Shown here: piece after piece, positions 1 to 9,843 of the stretch | Layout: every line of letters starts with the position of its first letter | How positions within the stretch are numbered: position 1 is the first letter of the stretch | Assembly: GCF_018885265.1 (NCBI RefSeq) | Contig: NZ_CP076538.1 | Location: 7,228,001-7,292,000 of the forward strand | DNA from: Amycolatopsis aidingensis | GTDB lineage: Bacteria; Actinomycetota; Actinomycetes; Mycobacteriales; Pseudonocardiaceae | Length of the DNA: 64,000 nucleotides | Reading direction: 5' to 3' | Program-made: the position numbers and the translations under genes | The notes under the pieces: model-generated | The model's input: only the letters and a program-made list of their open reading frames with translations | The model's database searches: none | What the model was told of the DNA's origin: nothing

Positions 1-549
1 CGCGAATCGAATACACACGGGTGAACGACACTGCCGCCCGTCCAGCTTGCCGCTGCGGCTGCTGAGGCGAGCGGAGTCTGCCTTGCGGTCGACGAAGCTG
101 CACCGGCTAGGACAGGATGTGCTCGTCGCCTCTTACGACGTTCTCACTGGCCGGGACTCGGCGGGCAAGGCGGCTCTCGTTCGCACGAAGCGGTCGCACG
201 CTGCCCACGACCGCCAGCGGACGACGCCAACGGTGAGGGCCCGTGACCCGCCGGACTAATACGTACCGTCATAACCCCGACGATCAGCTACTCCGGAAAT
301 CCCGCTGCAAGAAACATCTCATAGTGTTGATTGAGCGCACGTTGCAGATGTATTAGCAGAAATGCTTACCAGTAGCAGTTTTTATGCATGCTCTTGATTG
401 TGTGGCATCTGAGGAATTTCATTTGTCCAGCCAGCCAGAGAAGCCGCGATCCCGCAGCGGCACGACCGCCGTCGACGGCGCGAGTTGTGCAGCCAACGAC
501 GAAAGCAACTCCGGTGGCGATGTCGGCGAGAGTATAGGAGCGAGGTGTA
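1..549. other. Intergenic / decayed island sequence
   Basis: No gene is recognised here. A 70-codon open frame at 47-259 (+) has no domain signature, no clear ribosome binding site and an Arg-rich composition typical of chance frames in GC-rich DNA. The part around 270-420 is visibly more AT-rich than the rest of the window, which fits imported DNA. The last bases supply the ribosome binding site (GGAGCGAGGTGTA) of the gene starting at 550. Confidence 0.5.
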
Positions 550-2490
550 ATGGACGGGGCTGATCAGGATGGATCGTTAACCTCCGTTGAACGTCACCTG
601 GTCGGCAGCGTTGAGAACGGCGTCCTGCTTGACCTCGCCGACGGCTGGCCGATCGACGAGTCGGCTATGCGGTCTTGGGACGGCTCCCGCGCAGTGCGTG
701 CTTCGGTAATCCGTAACATTGTGCGTGGACTCCTCGCGGCCGATCCCGACCCGTGCGGAATACGGCTTCGTGGAGCCCAGGTCACCGGTCGGCTGGACTT
801 GGCGGACATCACCAGTGCCGTCGCTGTCGAACTCCTTGACTGTTTGCTTACCGACGGCGTGAATGTCAAGGACGCCAGCCTCACGAATCTCACCCTGAAA
901 GGATGCCACCTGGAACAGGTCAGCGCACCAGCCTTGGAGGCTGACCGGCTCACCGCGGCGGTGCTTCGTCTTCACTGCACAACCGCGACCGCTCACACCG
1001 CACTTGGTGCCGTGACTCTCCGCGGCGCGCATGTCGGCCTCCTGGACTGCCGTGGCGCGCACCTGTACAATGACGCGGGCCCAGCCTTGCGTGCCGAGCA
1101 CCTTTGCGTCACCCAGACAGTCGACTTGCGCGAAGGATTCCATGCCATCGGAACCGGTGACGGGGGCACAGTCCGCCTTGTCGGTGCTCACATCAGCGGT
1201 CAACTGGAATGTGACGGGGCACACCTGCGCAATGACTCCGGTCCGGCTCTCGTTGCCGACTGGTTACACGTCGAGCAGTCCGTGTTCTTCCGCAACGGAT
1301 TCACCGCGACCGCATCCAGCGAGATGGGCGCAATCCGGCTCGCGCAGGCGCTCCTTGGCGACCTGGACTGCCGCGGCGCGCACCTGCGCAACGATGCCGG
1401 TCCGGCCCTCGCCGCCGACGGGTTGCGCGTTGAGCTGGCCGTGTTTCTTTTCGGCGCTATTCTCGTCGGAGCCGGCACAAACGGCACGGTCCGCCTGGTT
1501 GGTGCCCATATCAGCGGCCAACTGTCCTGTAGTGACGCACAGCTGCACAATGACTCCGGTCCCGCTCTCCTTGCCGACAAGCTGCGCGTGGACCAATCCG
1601 TATTTCTCGACAGGACCTTCAAAGCCAGGGGAAACGGTAAACGCGGTGCGATCTCCCTTCGCGCGGCGCACGTCGACAGTCTGGACTGCCGTGGCGCCCA
1701 TCTGCGCAACGATGCTGGTCCCGCCCTGCAGGCCGAGGGCCTCCAGGTAACGCGGGAGGTGTACCTCCACGAGGGGTTCAAGGCTGTCGGCTCCGGGGAC
1801 GGCGTCGCAGTAGATCTTCGCGGGACGCGGATCGGTGGTGCTCTCAGCTTCGATCCGGCCCGCCTGGAACATCAGTCTGACCGGCAAGCCCGCCTCCGCG
1901 TGGATGGACTTACCTACGCCGGTCTGCCGCAGAAGGTATCTGTCACCGCGTGGCTTGACTTGTTGCGGGACGGCACACCCGACTACGCTGCTCAGCCATA
2001 CCAGCACTTCGCCACCGCTCACCGCGCCGCCGGTCACGACACCGAAGCCCGCAAGATCCTCATGACCCAGCGTCGCGACCAACTCGATCGCTATGCCCTA
2101 ACCGGACACACCGCCCGAGGGTGGGCACGCCTTACCGGGTGGCTCCTTGGCTACGGCTACCAACCTGGGCGGGCTCTCATCTGGCTGGTCGCCACTATCA
2201 TCACGGCTGTCATCCTCACTGTCTGCCTCGGCAGCCATGGTGGTCTGGTCCAAGCCCGTATGCCAGCCACTTCACCCGCACCGACCGCGTGCACCCTGGT
2301 CGAACAGATCGGCGTCGGCCTCGACCTAGGCACGCCACTGATCACCACCGGCGCCCGCGCCAGCTGCGACACCACCAATACCACCACTGGTCAAGTCCTT
2401 ACCATCAGCATCTGGACGTTACAGCTGTTCGCCTGGGTGTTCGCCACCCTATTCATCGCCGGATTCACCAGAGCCGTCCGCAAAACCTGA
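550..2490 (+). CDS. Repeat-rich membrane protein of unknown function
   Basis: This 646-residue protein has two parts. Roughly residues 70-440 carry about five degenerate repeats of 53-54 residues (159-162 bp at DNA level, from about 1048, 1210, 1369, 1528 and 1687), each built around a CRGAHLRNDAGPAL-like core; such regular spacing suggests a beta-solenoid. The C-terminal ~110 residues contain two membrane segments, around 540-562 (LIWLVATIITAVILTV) and 617-638. There is no signal peptide, so the repeats are probably cytoplasmic. Related actinobacterial proteins are often labelled 'membrane-associated oxidoreductase', but I see no Rossmann motif, flavin site or catalytic residues to support that. 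The start at 550 follows a good ribosome binding site. It lies 466 bp upstream of the ATPase/protease pair in what looks like a defence island, so a defence role is possible but unproven. Confidence 0.75.
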   Translation: MDGADQDGSLTSVERHLVGSVENGVLLDLADGWPIDESAMRSWDGSRAVRASVIRNIVRGLLAADPDPCGIRLRGAQVTGRLDLADITSAVAVELLDCLLTDGVNVKDASLTNLTLKGCHLEQVSAPALEADRLTAAVLRLHCTTATAHTALGAVTLRGAHVGLLDCRGAHLYNDAGPALRAEHLCVTQTVDLREGFHAIGTGDGGTVRLVGAHISGQLECDGAHLRNDSGPALVADWLHVEQSVFFRNGFTATASSEMGAIRLAQALLGDLDCRGAHLRNDAGPALAADGLRVELAVFLFGAILVGAGTNGTVRLVGAHISGQLSCSDAQLHNDSGPALLADKLRVDQSVFLDRTFKARGNGKRGAISLRAAHVDSLDCRGAHLRNDAGPALQAEGLQVTREVYLHEGFKAVGSGDGVAVDLRGTRIGGALSFDPARLEHQSDRQARLRVDGLTYAGLPQKVSVTAWLDLLRDGTPDYAAQPYQHFATAHRAAGHDTEARKILMTQRRDQLDRYALTGHTARGWARLTGWLLGYGYQPGRALIWLVATIITAVILTVCLGSHGGLVQARMPATSPAPTACTLVEQIGVGLDLGTPLITTGARASCDTTNTTTGQVLTISIWTLQLFAWVFATLFIAGFTRAVRKT

Positions 2491-2955
2491 TGCCGCAAAG
2501 CGGCCGGTACGCGGCGGCATTTACTGTGATGATTCAGACACCTCATGGTCGTTCATAGATGAGCCAAGGTTCCCCGTAACCGGAGGAAACCTTCTGGCGG
2601 GCCGACACCGGTTGGGGACCACGCTCTCAGTCGCCGGTTGAGCTTCGGACAGCTGAGCGCTTCCAACGGCCGATGTCAGCGGGTTCCAGGCCGGACGGTC
2701 CCGACGGCGCCCGTCAGGCCTGGAGTGGAATATCTAAGCGGACGTGCCCGTCACGTTGCACGCTGGTCAGACAACCCACCCGGTAGTTGTCAAGTCAAAT
2801 GGAGTCTGCCCTGGTTGTCGTGTCTCGGTCGCCGTGCACGACCTCGGTTGATCCGATGGTGGCCGGTTACGGATTGGATCAGTACTGGGCTGCGTGGTCG
2901 GCCGGGAGCGCTATGGTCGGATACAGTGCTTACACGCCGGAGGGGAGGTGAGGTC
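2491..2955. other. Intergenic; weak hairpin, no gene
   Basis: Directly after the stop at 2490 there is a weak inverted repeat (TGCCGC at 2491-2496 against GCGGCA at 2514-2519) that could end transcription of the preceding gene. The remainder holds no supported gene. An open frame in phase with the downstream ATPase extends back to 2638, but its sequence is unlike the family and lacks a ribosome binding site. It is better read as the promoter and leader region of the ATPase/protease operon. Confidence 0.45.
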
Positions 2956-3939
2956 GTGGCCACCGCTGACCAGGTAAAAGCCATGGTTAAGAGTCATGCG
3001 GAAGGCGACGATACCCGCTTCTACTCCGTGGCACTGCAGGTCGCTGCCGGTGCGGCGCGGCAAGGACAGAACCGGTTCGCCCAGGATCTGCGAGACCTTG
3101 TCGACACGCTGCGTACACAGCAAGGCCGTAACTCGACGGCGACGCGTCCGGTTCCGGTCGTCCAACCGCGCGGCGAGCTGGCGCAGCTGCTGACAGTCAC
3201 CTACCCGCAGAACCTCCTCGCCGACCTGGCGCTCGAGGAGAACGTTCGGGAACGCCTTGCCCGCGTGCTGCTGGAGCAACGACAAAGTGACCGCCTCCGA
3301 TCCCACGGCTTCCAGCCCCTGCGGCGGTTGCTGCTCACCGGCCCCCCGGGAACCGGCAAGACCATGTCGGCACACGTGCTGGCCGGCGAGCTGCGGCTTC
3401 CCCTGTTCATGATCCGGCTCGACGGGCTGATCACCAAGTTTATGGGGGAGACGGCCGCAAAGCTACGGCTGATCTTCGACGCGCTCTCGGAGACCCGCGG
3501 CGTCTACTTGTTCGACGAGGTCGACGCCCTCGCGGGTGACCGCGCCGTCGGCAACGACGTCGGCGAAATCCGGCGGGTGCTGAACTCGTTCCTGCAGTTC
3601 CTCGAGGTCGACACCTCCGACAGCTTGCTCGTGGCCACGACCAACCACCCGCAACTACTCGATCGGGCGATGTTCCGCAGGTTCGACGCGGTGATCGACT
3701 ACCCGCTTCCCGCTGGCGACGTGGTGCGCGACGTGATACGAGCCCGTCTGGCCAACGTCCCTACCGGTCGGCTGAGCTGGGCAAAGGTAGACGCCGTTGC
3801 CGACGGTCTCAGCCACGGCGAGATCACCATCGCCGCGGATCTGGCAGCCAAGGAAGCGATCCTGGCTGGCGACGGCCGGGTCACCACGACGAGCCTCTGT
3901 GCGGCGCTGCAGGAGCGGCGCCAGCACCTGCTCGGCTGA
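2956..3939 (+). CDS. ietA: AAA ATPase, IetA-like partner of a subtilase
   Basis: This is a 327-residue AAA+ ATPase. Walker A is GPPGTGKT (residues 129-136), Walker B is YLFDEVDA with D187 and E188, and a sensor-1 Asn (ATTNHP) and arginine-finger-like MFRRFD follow. The N-terminal ~90 residues form a charged helical region. I start it at the GTG at 2956, behind GGAGGGGAGGTGAGG; the longer in-phase frame from 2638 lacks such a signal. The subtilase gene begins 15 bp after the stop, so the two form an operon. An AAA ATPase directly followed by a subtilisin-like protease is the layout of IetAS, described as a toxin-antitoxin-like stability pair on Agrobacterium plasmids and later as an antiphage system. 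The assignment rests on domain pairing and context, not on alignment. Confidence 0.82.
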   Translation: MATADQVKAMVKSHAEGDDTRFYSVALQVAAGAARQGQNRFAQDLRDLVDTLRTQQGRNSTATRPVPVVQPRGELAQLLTVTYPQNLLADLALEENVRERLARVLLEQRQSDRLRSHGFQPLRRLLLTGPPGTGKTMSAHVLAGELRLPLFMIRLDGLITKFMGETAAKLRLIFDALSETRGVYLFDEVDALAGDRAVGNDVGEIRRVLNSFLQFLEVDTSDSLLVATTNHPQLLDRAMFRRFDAVIDYPLPAGDVVRDVIRARLANVPTGRLSWAKVDAVADGLSHGEITIAADLAAKEAILAGDGRVTTTSLCAALQERRQHLLG

Positions 3940-3954
3940 CCCGCGGGCAACGTC

Positions 3955-6519
3955 ATGCCAGAACCTCGTGACCGCCCCCACCTGTTCATCCCGGTCCCAG
4001 CGCAAGCCGCCGACTACTCGCCGCCGCGGCGTGCGATCAAAGGCCCAGCAATTCCCGTACCCGCCGACCGGCGTCAACACGGCCAGCAGTTGCACGACGC
4101 CCTGCACGAGGTCGACGCCGACGCCGAGGCACGACGGCGTCAGCGCGATGTGCAGGTCGAAGGCGCGGTCGACGGCGTTTACGTCAGCTTCGAGAGCTTC
4201 CCCGGGGTGCACCTCGCGCTGGAGACGCTCGACCCCCGGCAGGGCGCCCTGCATCCGGAGCTGCGTGCGGTGCAGGAGGTCGATCTCGGCGGCGAGAGCG
4301 TGGAACGAGCGACCGTGTTCGTCCCGCAGGGCACGCTCAACTACTTCCTGGACCGGATCACACGCTACGTCGAAACCGCCGATGCCTCGAAGCCCCGCAA
4401 TTGGGATCTTGTGGACCGTATCCAGGCGGTGCGGACGGCGTCGATCGCGGCGTTGTGGACCGATCCGCCCGCCGAGTTCCCGGAGCCGGGGCAGCTGTTC
4501 TGGTGGGAGGCGTGGCTGCGGCGCCGCGACGGGCACGAGGTGAGCCGGTTTCGCGCGTTCGCCTCTGCCACCGGGCTACGCACCGGTTCTCGCAGCCTGG
4601 GGTTCGGGGACCGCACGGTAATACTGGTCGAAGCGACTATCGACCAGCTCGCCTCGGCCGTCGACGTTCTCGACGACCTGGCCGAGCTGCGCCGGCCCCA
4701 TGACTCGACGCAGTTCCTGGCAGAAACGGACGCGACCGAGCAGACCGCCTGGATCGGCGACCTTGTGGACAGGCTCGAGCCCGCCGACCGCGAGGCGCCC
4801 ACGGTCTGTGTCATCGACAGCGGCGTTCATCAGGAACACCCCCTGCTGCAGGGCTCTCTGCCCCGGGAGGACTGCCACACCGCGGACCCGTCGTGGCCGG
4901 TGTACGACGACCGGGGGCACGGCACCGAAATGGCTGGCCTCGCGCTGTACGGCGACCTCGGGCAGGCCCTGGCCACACCGCAACTGCTGCGGCTACGCCA
5001 TCGGCTGGAGTCGGTCAAACTGCTCCCACCACCGCCGCAGCAGAACGCCCCTGATCTCTACGGCGCGGTCACCGCCGCCGGAACGAGCCGAGCAGAGATC
5101 CAGGCACCGGATCGCCATCGGGTCTACTCGCTCGCCGTCACCGCACCCGCGATGACATCGACCAACGGTGCCACAACCGCGACCACCTCCGGCCAGCCAT
5201 CATCATGGTCGGCCAGCCTCGACGCCCTCGCCGCCGGTCGCAGCGTCCTCGCCGACGAGGATGGGCTGGTGTTCCTCGACGACGCCGACCACGCCGCGAA
5301 GCGGCTGTTCGTCGTCTCGGCGGGCAACGTACGATCCTGGCGTCCCGGTGACGAGCACCTCGACCGCAGCGACCTCGAACCGGTGGAAGACCCCGCCCAG
5401 GCATGGAACGTCCTCACCATCGGCGCCTACACCGAACTGGACACCATGACCGGCGCCGCCGCCGACTTCGCCGGCTGGACACCCTGGGCGCCACGCGGCG
5501 AGCTCTCGCCGTTCAGCCGCACCTCGGTAGCGTTCAGCCGGACCTGGCCGGTCAAACCCGACGTCGTACTCGAAGGCGGCAACGTAGCCCGCTCACCGGA
5601 CGGCACCACATTCGACACCCCACCGAACCTGCAGCTCCTGACCACCAACGCTCCCCTAGAAACCACGCGACTACTGACCACGACCCACGCCACCAGCGCC
5701 GCCACCGCCCAGGCCGCGGCGCTGTCAGCGTCGGTCATGGCCGAGTACCCGGCGCTGTGGCCGGAGACCGTGCGAGCACTGATCGTGCACTCCGCCGAAT
5801 GGACACCCGCGATGAAGGCCCAATTCCCGCCAGGCAGCAAGAAGGCACCCCGCATCGCCCTCCACCGCCGCTACGGCATGGGCGTCCCCGACCTGACCCG
5901 GGCCACCCGCAGCGCCACCGACGCGCTGACCCTCGTCGCGCAGGACACCATCCACCCCTTCGCCGCAGGCGCCATGCGCGAAATCCACTACCACGACCTG
6001 CCCTGGCCCACCGGCGTCCTCGCCGACCTCGGCGAAGCGCAGGTCCGCCTGCGGGTCACCCTGTCGTACTTCATCGAACCCAACCCCGGCCGGCGCGGCT
6101 GGCAGCGTCGCTACAGCTACGCGTCCCACAGTCTTCGCTTCGACCTGCGTCGGGCCACAGAGTCCAACGCCGAGTTCCAGAAGCGAATCAACGAGAAGGC
6201 CCTGGCTGAAGACGAGCAGCGGCCCAGCTCCAGCAACGACACCGGCGAATGGCTCTTTGGCCCTGATCACCAACGCGCACCGGGGTCCTTGCACACCGAC
6301 ATCTGGACCGGCAACGCCACCGACCTCGCCCAGCGCGGCGCTCTGGCCGTGTTCCCGGTGACCGGCTGGTGGAAGGCAAACAAGGCACGCGACCGCAGCG
6401 AGGATGGCGCCCGCTACGCCCTGATCCTCTCGATCGAGACGCCGGACCTCGATGTTGACGTCTGGACACCGGTTGCCCAGCAGGTCAACGTTCCGGTCAG
6501 TATCACCACGGCAACGTGA
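3955..6519 (+). CDS. ietS: Subtilisin-like serine protease, IetS-like
   Basis: This is an 854-residue S8-family peptidase with no signal peptide, so it acts in the cytoplasm, unlike most subtilases. The triad is visible: Asp288 (CVIDSG), His322 (RGHGTEMAG) and Ser581 (HATSAATA), with the oxyanion Asn458 in VVSAGN. The nucleophile motif departs from the usual GTSMATP in having Ala before Thr-Ser and no Pro. About 280 residues precede the catalytic domain and about 230 follow it (beta-rich C-terminal part). The close spacing to the AAA ATPase indicates co-expression; in IetAS-type pairs the ATPase is thought to control the protease. The next genes are a type I restriction system. The family call is firm; naming it IetS is an inference from architecture and gene order. 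Confidence 0.82.
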   Translation: MPEPRDRPHLFIPVPAQAADYSPPRRAIKGPAIPVPADRRQHGQQLHDALHEVDADAEARRRQRDVQVEGAVDGVYVSFESFPGVHLALETLDPRQGALHPELRAVQEVDLGGESVERATVFVPQGTLNYFLDRITRYVETADASKPRNWDLVDRIQAVRTASIAALWTDPPAEFPEPGQLFWWEAWLRRRDGHEVSRFRAFASATGLRTGSRSLGFGDRTVILVEATIDQLASAVDVLDDLAELRRPHDSTQFLAETDATEQTAWIGDLVDRLEPADREAPTVCVIDSGVHQEHPLLQGSLPREDCHTADPSWPVYDDRGHGTEMAGLALYGDLGQALATPQLLRLRHRLESVKLLPPPPQQNAPDLYGAVTAAGTSRAEIQAPDRHRVYSLAVTAPAMTSTNGATTATTSGQPSSWSASLDALAAGRSVLADEDGLVFLDDADHAAKRLFVVSAGNVRSWRPGDEHLDRSDLEPVEDPAQAWNVLTIGAYTELDTMTGAAADFAGWTPWAPRGELSPFSRTSVAFSRTWPVKPDVVLEGGNVARSPDGTTFDTPPNLQLLTTNAPLETTRLLTTTHATSAATAQAAALSASVMAEYPALWPETVRALIVHSAEWTPAMKAQFPPGSKKAPRIALHRRYGMGVPDLTRATRSATDALTLVAQDTIHPFAAGAMREIHYHDLPWPTGVLADLGEAQVRLRVTLSYFIEPNPGRRGWQRRYSYASHSLRFDLRRATESNAEFQKRINEKALAEDEQRPSSSNDTGEWLFGPDHQRAPGSLHTDIWTGNATDLAQRGALAVFPVTGWWKANKARDRSEDGARYALILSIETPDLDVDVWTPVAQQVNVPVSITTAT

Positions 6520-6865
6520 CTGCCACCGTGGCTTCGTGCAGATCGGCGTTAATGTCCGCCGTATCGAGGAGGACTGCGTGATCGTTCTGTCAAGTTCCCT
6601 CACCAGCCCGAAGCAGCTCTGCCAGGATGCTAGCGAGGGGAACCCACGACGCTGGGGACGCCAGCGGAGCAATGCGGTGAGCTGGTCTTTCTCGATGAGC
6701 CGGTCGCCGCTGCCGACTTCGTCGCACGCAGAGTGCCGTGATGCACAATGATGGCCTTGTGACGCGCTGGCTGCCGCAGACTGTGCGCCGCCCGTTCGGA
6801 CGGCGCGCACGGGCTCGCACTGGGCGTCCAACAGTCATCGTCGAGCGAGCCTCGTAAGGAGCCTT
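6520..6865. other. Intergenic before the hsd operon
   Basis: No supported gene. Several short frames run through the stretch on both strands, but none has a ribosome binding site or a recognisable sequence. It presumably contains the promoter of the restriction-modification operon. The only clear element is the ribosome binding site AAGGAG at 6856-6861 in front of hsdM. Confidence 0.45.
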
Positions 6866-8611
6866 GTGAGCAACCTCGGTAGCTTCATCTGGTCGATCGC
6901 CGACCAGCTTCGGGGCCCCTACCGCCCCAACCAGTACGGCAACGTGATCCTCCCGCTCACGATCCTGCGCCGCCTCGACTGCATCCTCGAGCCCGACCGG
7001 GAGACGGTCCAGCAGTTGGCGGCGAAGTACGACAACCCGAACCGGCTCAGGATCGAGATCAAGAAGGAGACCGGCCGGCCGTTCTACAACACCTCGAACT
7101 ACTCCTTCGCCAACCTGCTGGCTGACGCCGACGGGCTGGCGGACAACCTGGCCGACTACATCGACCGGTTCTCGCCCGATGTCGACGTGTTCGACTACTT
7201 CGACTTCAAGAAGGAGATCCTCGCCCTGGAGAAGGCGGAACTCCTGCGCGAGGTCATCACGTCCTTCAAGACCGTCGACCTGCATCCGGACGTCGTCTCC
7301 AACGCCGACATGGGCGATGCGTTCGAGTACATCATCCGCAAGTTCAACGAGGCCGCGAACGAGACCTCCGGTGACCACTACACCCCGCGGGACGCGATCC
7401 GGCTGCTGGTCGACCTGCTCTTCGCCGAGAAGGACGTCGACCTAAGGGAGGCCGACATCGTCCGTACGCTGTACGACCCCACCGCGGGCACCGGCGGCAT
7501 GCTCGCCTTGGGCGAGGAGCACCTGCTCGGGCACAACCCCGACGCGAAGCTGAGCCTGTACGGCCAGGAGTACAACCCGCAGTCGTACGCGATCTGCAAG
7601 TCCGACCTGCTCGCCAAGGGCCATGACGCGTCCAACATTGCCTTCGGCAACACGCTCACCGATGACGCGTTCAAGGGCCGCCAGTTCGACTTCTGCATGT
7701 CCAACCCGCCCTACGGCGTCGACTGGAAGCAGTACGCCAAGGCGGTCACGAAAGAGCGCGAGGAAGCGGGCCCCTACGGCAGGTTCGCCCCCGGCCTCCC
7801 GGCGACGTCGGACGGGCAAATGCTCTTCCTGCTCCACCTAGTTCACAAGATGCGAGCACCGGAGGACGGCGGCGGCCGGGCCGGGATCGTCATGAACGGC
7901 TCGCCGCTCTTCAACGGCGCCGCCGAGTCCGGCCCCTCCAACATCCGTAGGTGGCTGCTGGAGAACGACCTGGTCGATGCCATCGTCGCACTGCCGACCA
8001 ACATGTTCTTCAACACTGGCATCGCCACCTACATCTGGATCCTTGACAATGACAAGCATCCCGACCGCAAGGGCCTGGTACAGCTCATCGACGGCACCTC
8101 GTTCTGGACCAAGATGCGCAGGAACCTCGGCTCCAAGGGCCGCGAGATCAGCGACGCCGACCGTGCCGAGGTCGTCAAGCTGTACGCCGACTTCACCGAC
8201 GCCGACCCCGACTACTCCAAGGTGCTGCGCAACGACGAGTTCGGCTACTGGACCCTTACCGTCGAGCGTCCCCTCCTCGACGAGTCCGGCGAGCCGGTCG
8301 TCGACCGCAAGGGCAAGCCCAAACCGGACCCGAAGAAGCGCGACACCGAGAACGTCCCGTTCACCTACGGCGGCTCGACCGCCGGTGCGGCCGGCAAGGT
8401 CGAGGTCATCCAGGCCTACTTCGACGCCGAGGTGAAGCCGCACGTCCCCGATGCGTGGATCGATTGGGCCAAGGTCAAAACCGGCTACGAGATTCCCTTC
8501 ACCCGCCACTTCTACAAGTACATCCCACCCCGCCCCCTCGCTGAGATCGACGCCGACCTGGAAAAGCAGGTCGCCAGGATCCTCGACCTGCTGCGTGAGG
8601 TGGAGCAGTGA
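6866..8611 (+). CDS. hsdM: Type I restriction enzyme, methyltransferase subunit HsdM
   Basis: This is a 581-residue N6-adenine methyltransferase that modifies the recognition sequence and is required for both methylation and cleavage complexes. It has the N-terminal helical HsdM domain (NLGSFIWSIADQLRG), the SAM-binding motif DPTAGTGG at residues 204-211 and the catalytic NPPY at 280-283. The length is normal for the family. The GTG start at 6866 follows AAGGAG by 4 bp. The stop overlaps the GTG of hsdS (GTGA), indicating translational coupling in an M-S-R operon. Nothing looks broken, so the system is probably active. Confidence 0.95.
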   Translation: MSNLGSFIWSIADQLRGPYRPNQYGNVILPLTILRRLDCILEPDRETVQQLAAKYDNPNRLRIEIKKETGRPFYNTSNYSFANLLADADGLADNLADYIDRFSPDVDVFDYFDFKKEILALEKAELLREVITSFKTVDLHPDVVSNADMGDAFEYIIRKFNEAANETSGDHYTPRDAIRLLVDLLFAEKDVDLREADIVRTLYDPTAGTGGMLALGEEHLLGHNPDAKLSLYGQEYNPQSYAICKSDLLAKGHDASNIAFGNTLTDDAFKGRQFDFCMSNPPYGVDWKQYAKAVTKEREEAGPYGRFAPGLPATSDGQMLFLLHLVHKMRAPEDGGGRAGIVMNGSPLFNGAAESGPSNIRRWLLENDLVDAIVALPTNMFFNTGIATYIWILDNDKHPDRKGLVQLIDGTSFWTKMRRNLGSKGREISDADRAEVVKLYADFTDADPDYSKVLRNDEFGYWTLTVERPLLDESGEPVVDRKGKPKPDPKKRDTENVPFTYGGSTAGAAGKVEVIQAYFDAEVKPHVPDAWIDWAKVKTGYEIPFTRHFYKYIPPRPLAEIDADLEKQVARILDLLREVEQ

Positions 8612-9843
8612 GTGCGGGTACCCCGGGATGGCTCGCTCAGACTTCGGCGACGTGGCACTTGATGCCCGCAAAGGCGGCTTTCAGGGAACGCCGCGAGCCC
8701 AACTTGCCGGATGACGTGCACCTGACGCCGTCTCAGACTTATGGCGTGTTGCCGCAAGCGGAGTTCATGGCCAGGACCGGCAATGCGGTTGTCCAGAACA
8801 TCCAAGGGCAGGACAGGATGAAGCATGTCGAGCCAGACGACTTCATCATTCATCTCCGTTCATTTCAGGGAGGGATCGAGCGGTCGAGCTACGCAGGCAA
8901 GGTCAGCACGGCGTATACGGTTCTGGAGCCGAGCAGGCTTGTGGTCCCGGACTACTTTCGCTGGCTCCTAAAGTCCGACGCCTATGTCCAGGAGTTGCGC
9001 ACAACGACGAACCAGCTTCGGGACGGACAGTCGATCAAATTCCGGGACTTCGCGAAGGTCCCGCTGCCATTGCCTCCGTCGGAAGAGCAGCGCGCCATCG
9101 CCGACTACCTAGACCGCGAGACCGCCCGCATCGACACGCTCATCGAGGAGCAGCAGTGCCTGATCGAGATGCTCCGCGAACGGCGGGCAGCCGTCATCTC
9201 ATCCGTCTTGGCACCGACCGATTCGTGGGTACGTCGCCGGATCAAGCACATCGGGGAGACCAGCCTGGGGAAGATGCTCGACGCTGGACGTGCGGTCCGC
9301 GACGAAGACCAGCCGAGGCCGTACGTTCGGGCAGCGGATGTTCGTGCGGATGGCTCTGTGAACCTTGAGAATCTCAACGAGATGCTATTCTCCGACGCAG
9401 AGATGGAAGTGTTCGACCTCCGCGCGGGCGATATCCTCATCATTGAGGGCGGCGCCACGGTCGGCCGTCCAGGATTCATCTTCAAGTCGGCACCGGGAAT
9501 CGCCTTTCAGAAGACCGTCAACCGCCTGCGGGTCGGTTCGCAGACGGATGCTCGGTTCGTGTACTGGTCGATGCTCCGCCTCTACGAGGCCGCCTACTAC
9601 GCCAATCACTACGGGTCGGTCTCATTCGTTCACCTCACCGGCGAAAAGCTGAGGGAGATTGAACTTCACCTCCCGCCATTCGATGAGCAGCGGGCCATTG
9701 CGGCATACCTCGACGAGCAGGCCGCGAAAATCGACACGCTGATCGCCGAGACTGAACGGTTCATCGAACTCGCTCGCGAGCGTCGTTCGGCATTGATCAC
9801 GGCGGCGGTGACGGGGCAGATCGATGTGCGGGAGATGGCGTGA
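8608..9843 (+). CDS. hsdS: Type I restriction enzyme, specificity subunit HsdS
   Basis: This is a 411-residue DNA-recognition subunit. Two target-recognition domains are each followed by a conserved helical spacer: LPPSEEQRAIADYLDRETAR near residue 155, and a near copy (LPPFDEQRAIAAYLDEQAAK) near residue 355. The spacers set the distance between the two half-sites. The N-terminal and C-terminal recognition domains are unrelated to each other, as expected for a bipartite asymmetric target. The gene overlaps hsdM at its start and hsdR at its end, so M, S and R are translated as one unit. The target sequence cannot be read from the protein. Confidence 0.95.
   Translation: MSAGTPGWLAQTSATWHLMPAKAAFRERREPNLPDDVHLTPSQTYGVLPQAEFMARTGNAVVQNIQGQDRMKHVEPDDFIIHLRSFQGGIERSSYAGKVSTAYTVLEPSRLVVPDYFRWLLKSDAYVQELRTTTNQLRDGQSIKFRDFAKVPLPLPPSEEQRAIADYLDRETARIDTLIEEQQCLIEMLRERRAAVISSVLAPTDSWVRRRIKHIGETSLGKMLDAGRAVRDEDQPRPYVRAADVRADGSVNLENLNEMLFSDAEMEVFDLRAGDILIIEGGATVGRPGFIFKSAPGIAFQKTVNRLRVGSQTDARFVYWSMLRLYEAAYYANHYGSVSFVHLTGEKLREIELHLPPFDEQRAIAAYLDEQAAKIDTLIAETERFIELARERRSALITAAVTGQIDVREMA

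Noticed and set aside
47..259. 70-codon open frame at the window start
   Set aside because: No ribosome binding site, no recognisable domain and a composition typical of chance frames in GC-rich DNA.
550..2490. Oxidoreductase function for the repeat protein
   Set aside because: No nucleotide-binding or catalytic motif is visible; the label is inherited without evidence.
2638..2955. N-terminal extension of the AAA ATPase
   Set aside because: The extra 106 codons are Arg/Gly/Pro-rich and unlike the family; a strong ribosome binding site precedes the GTG at 2956.
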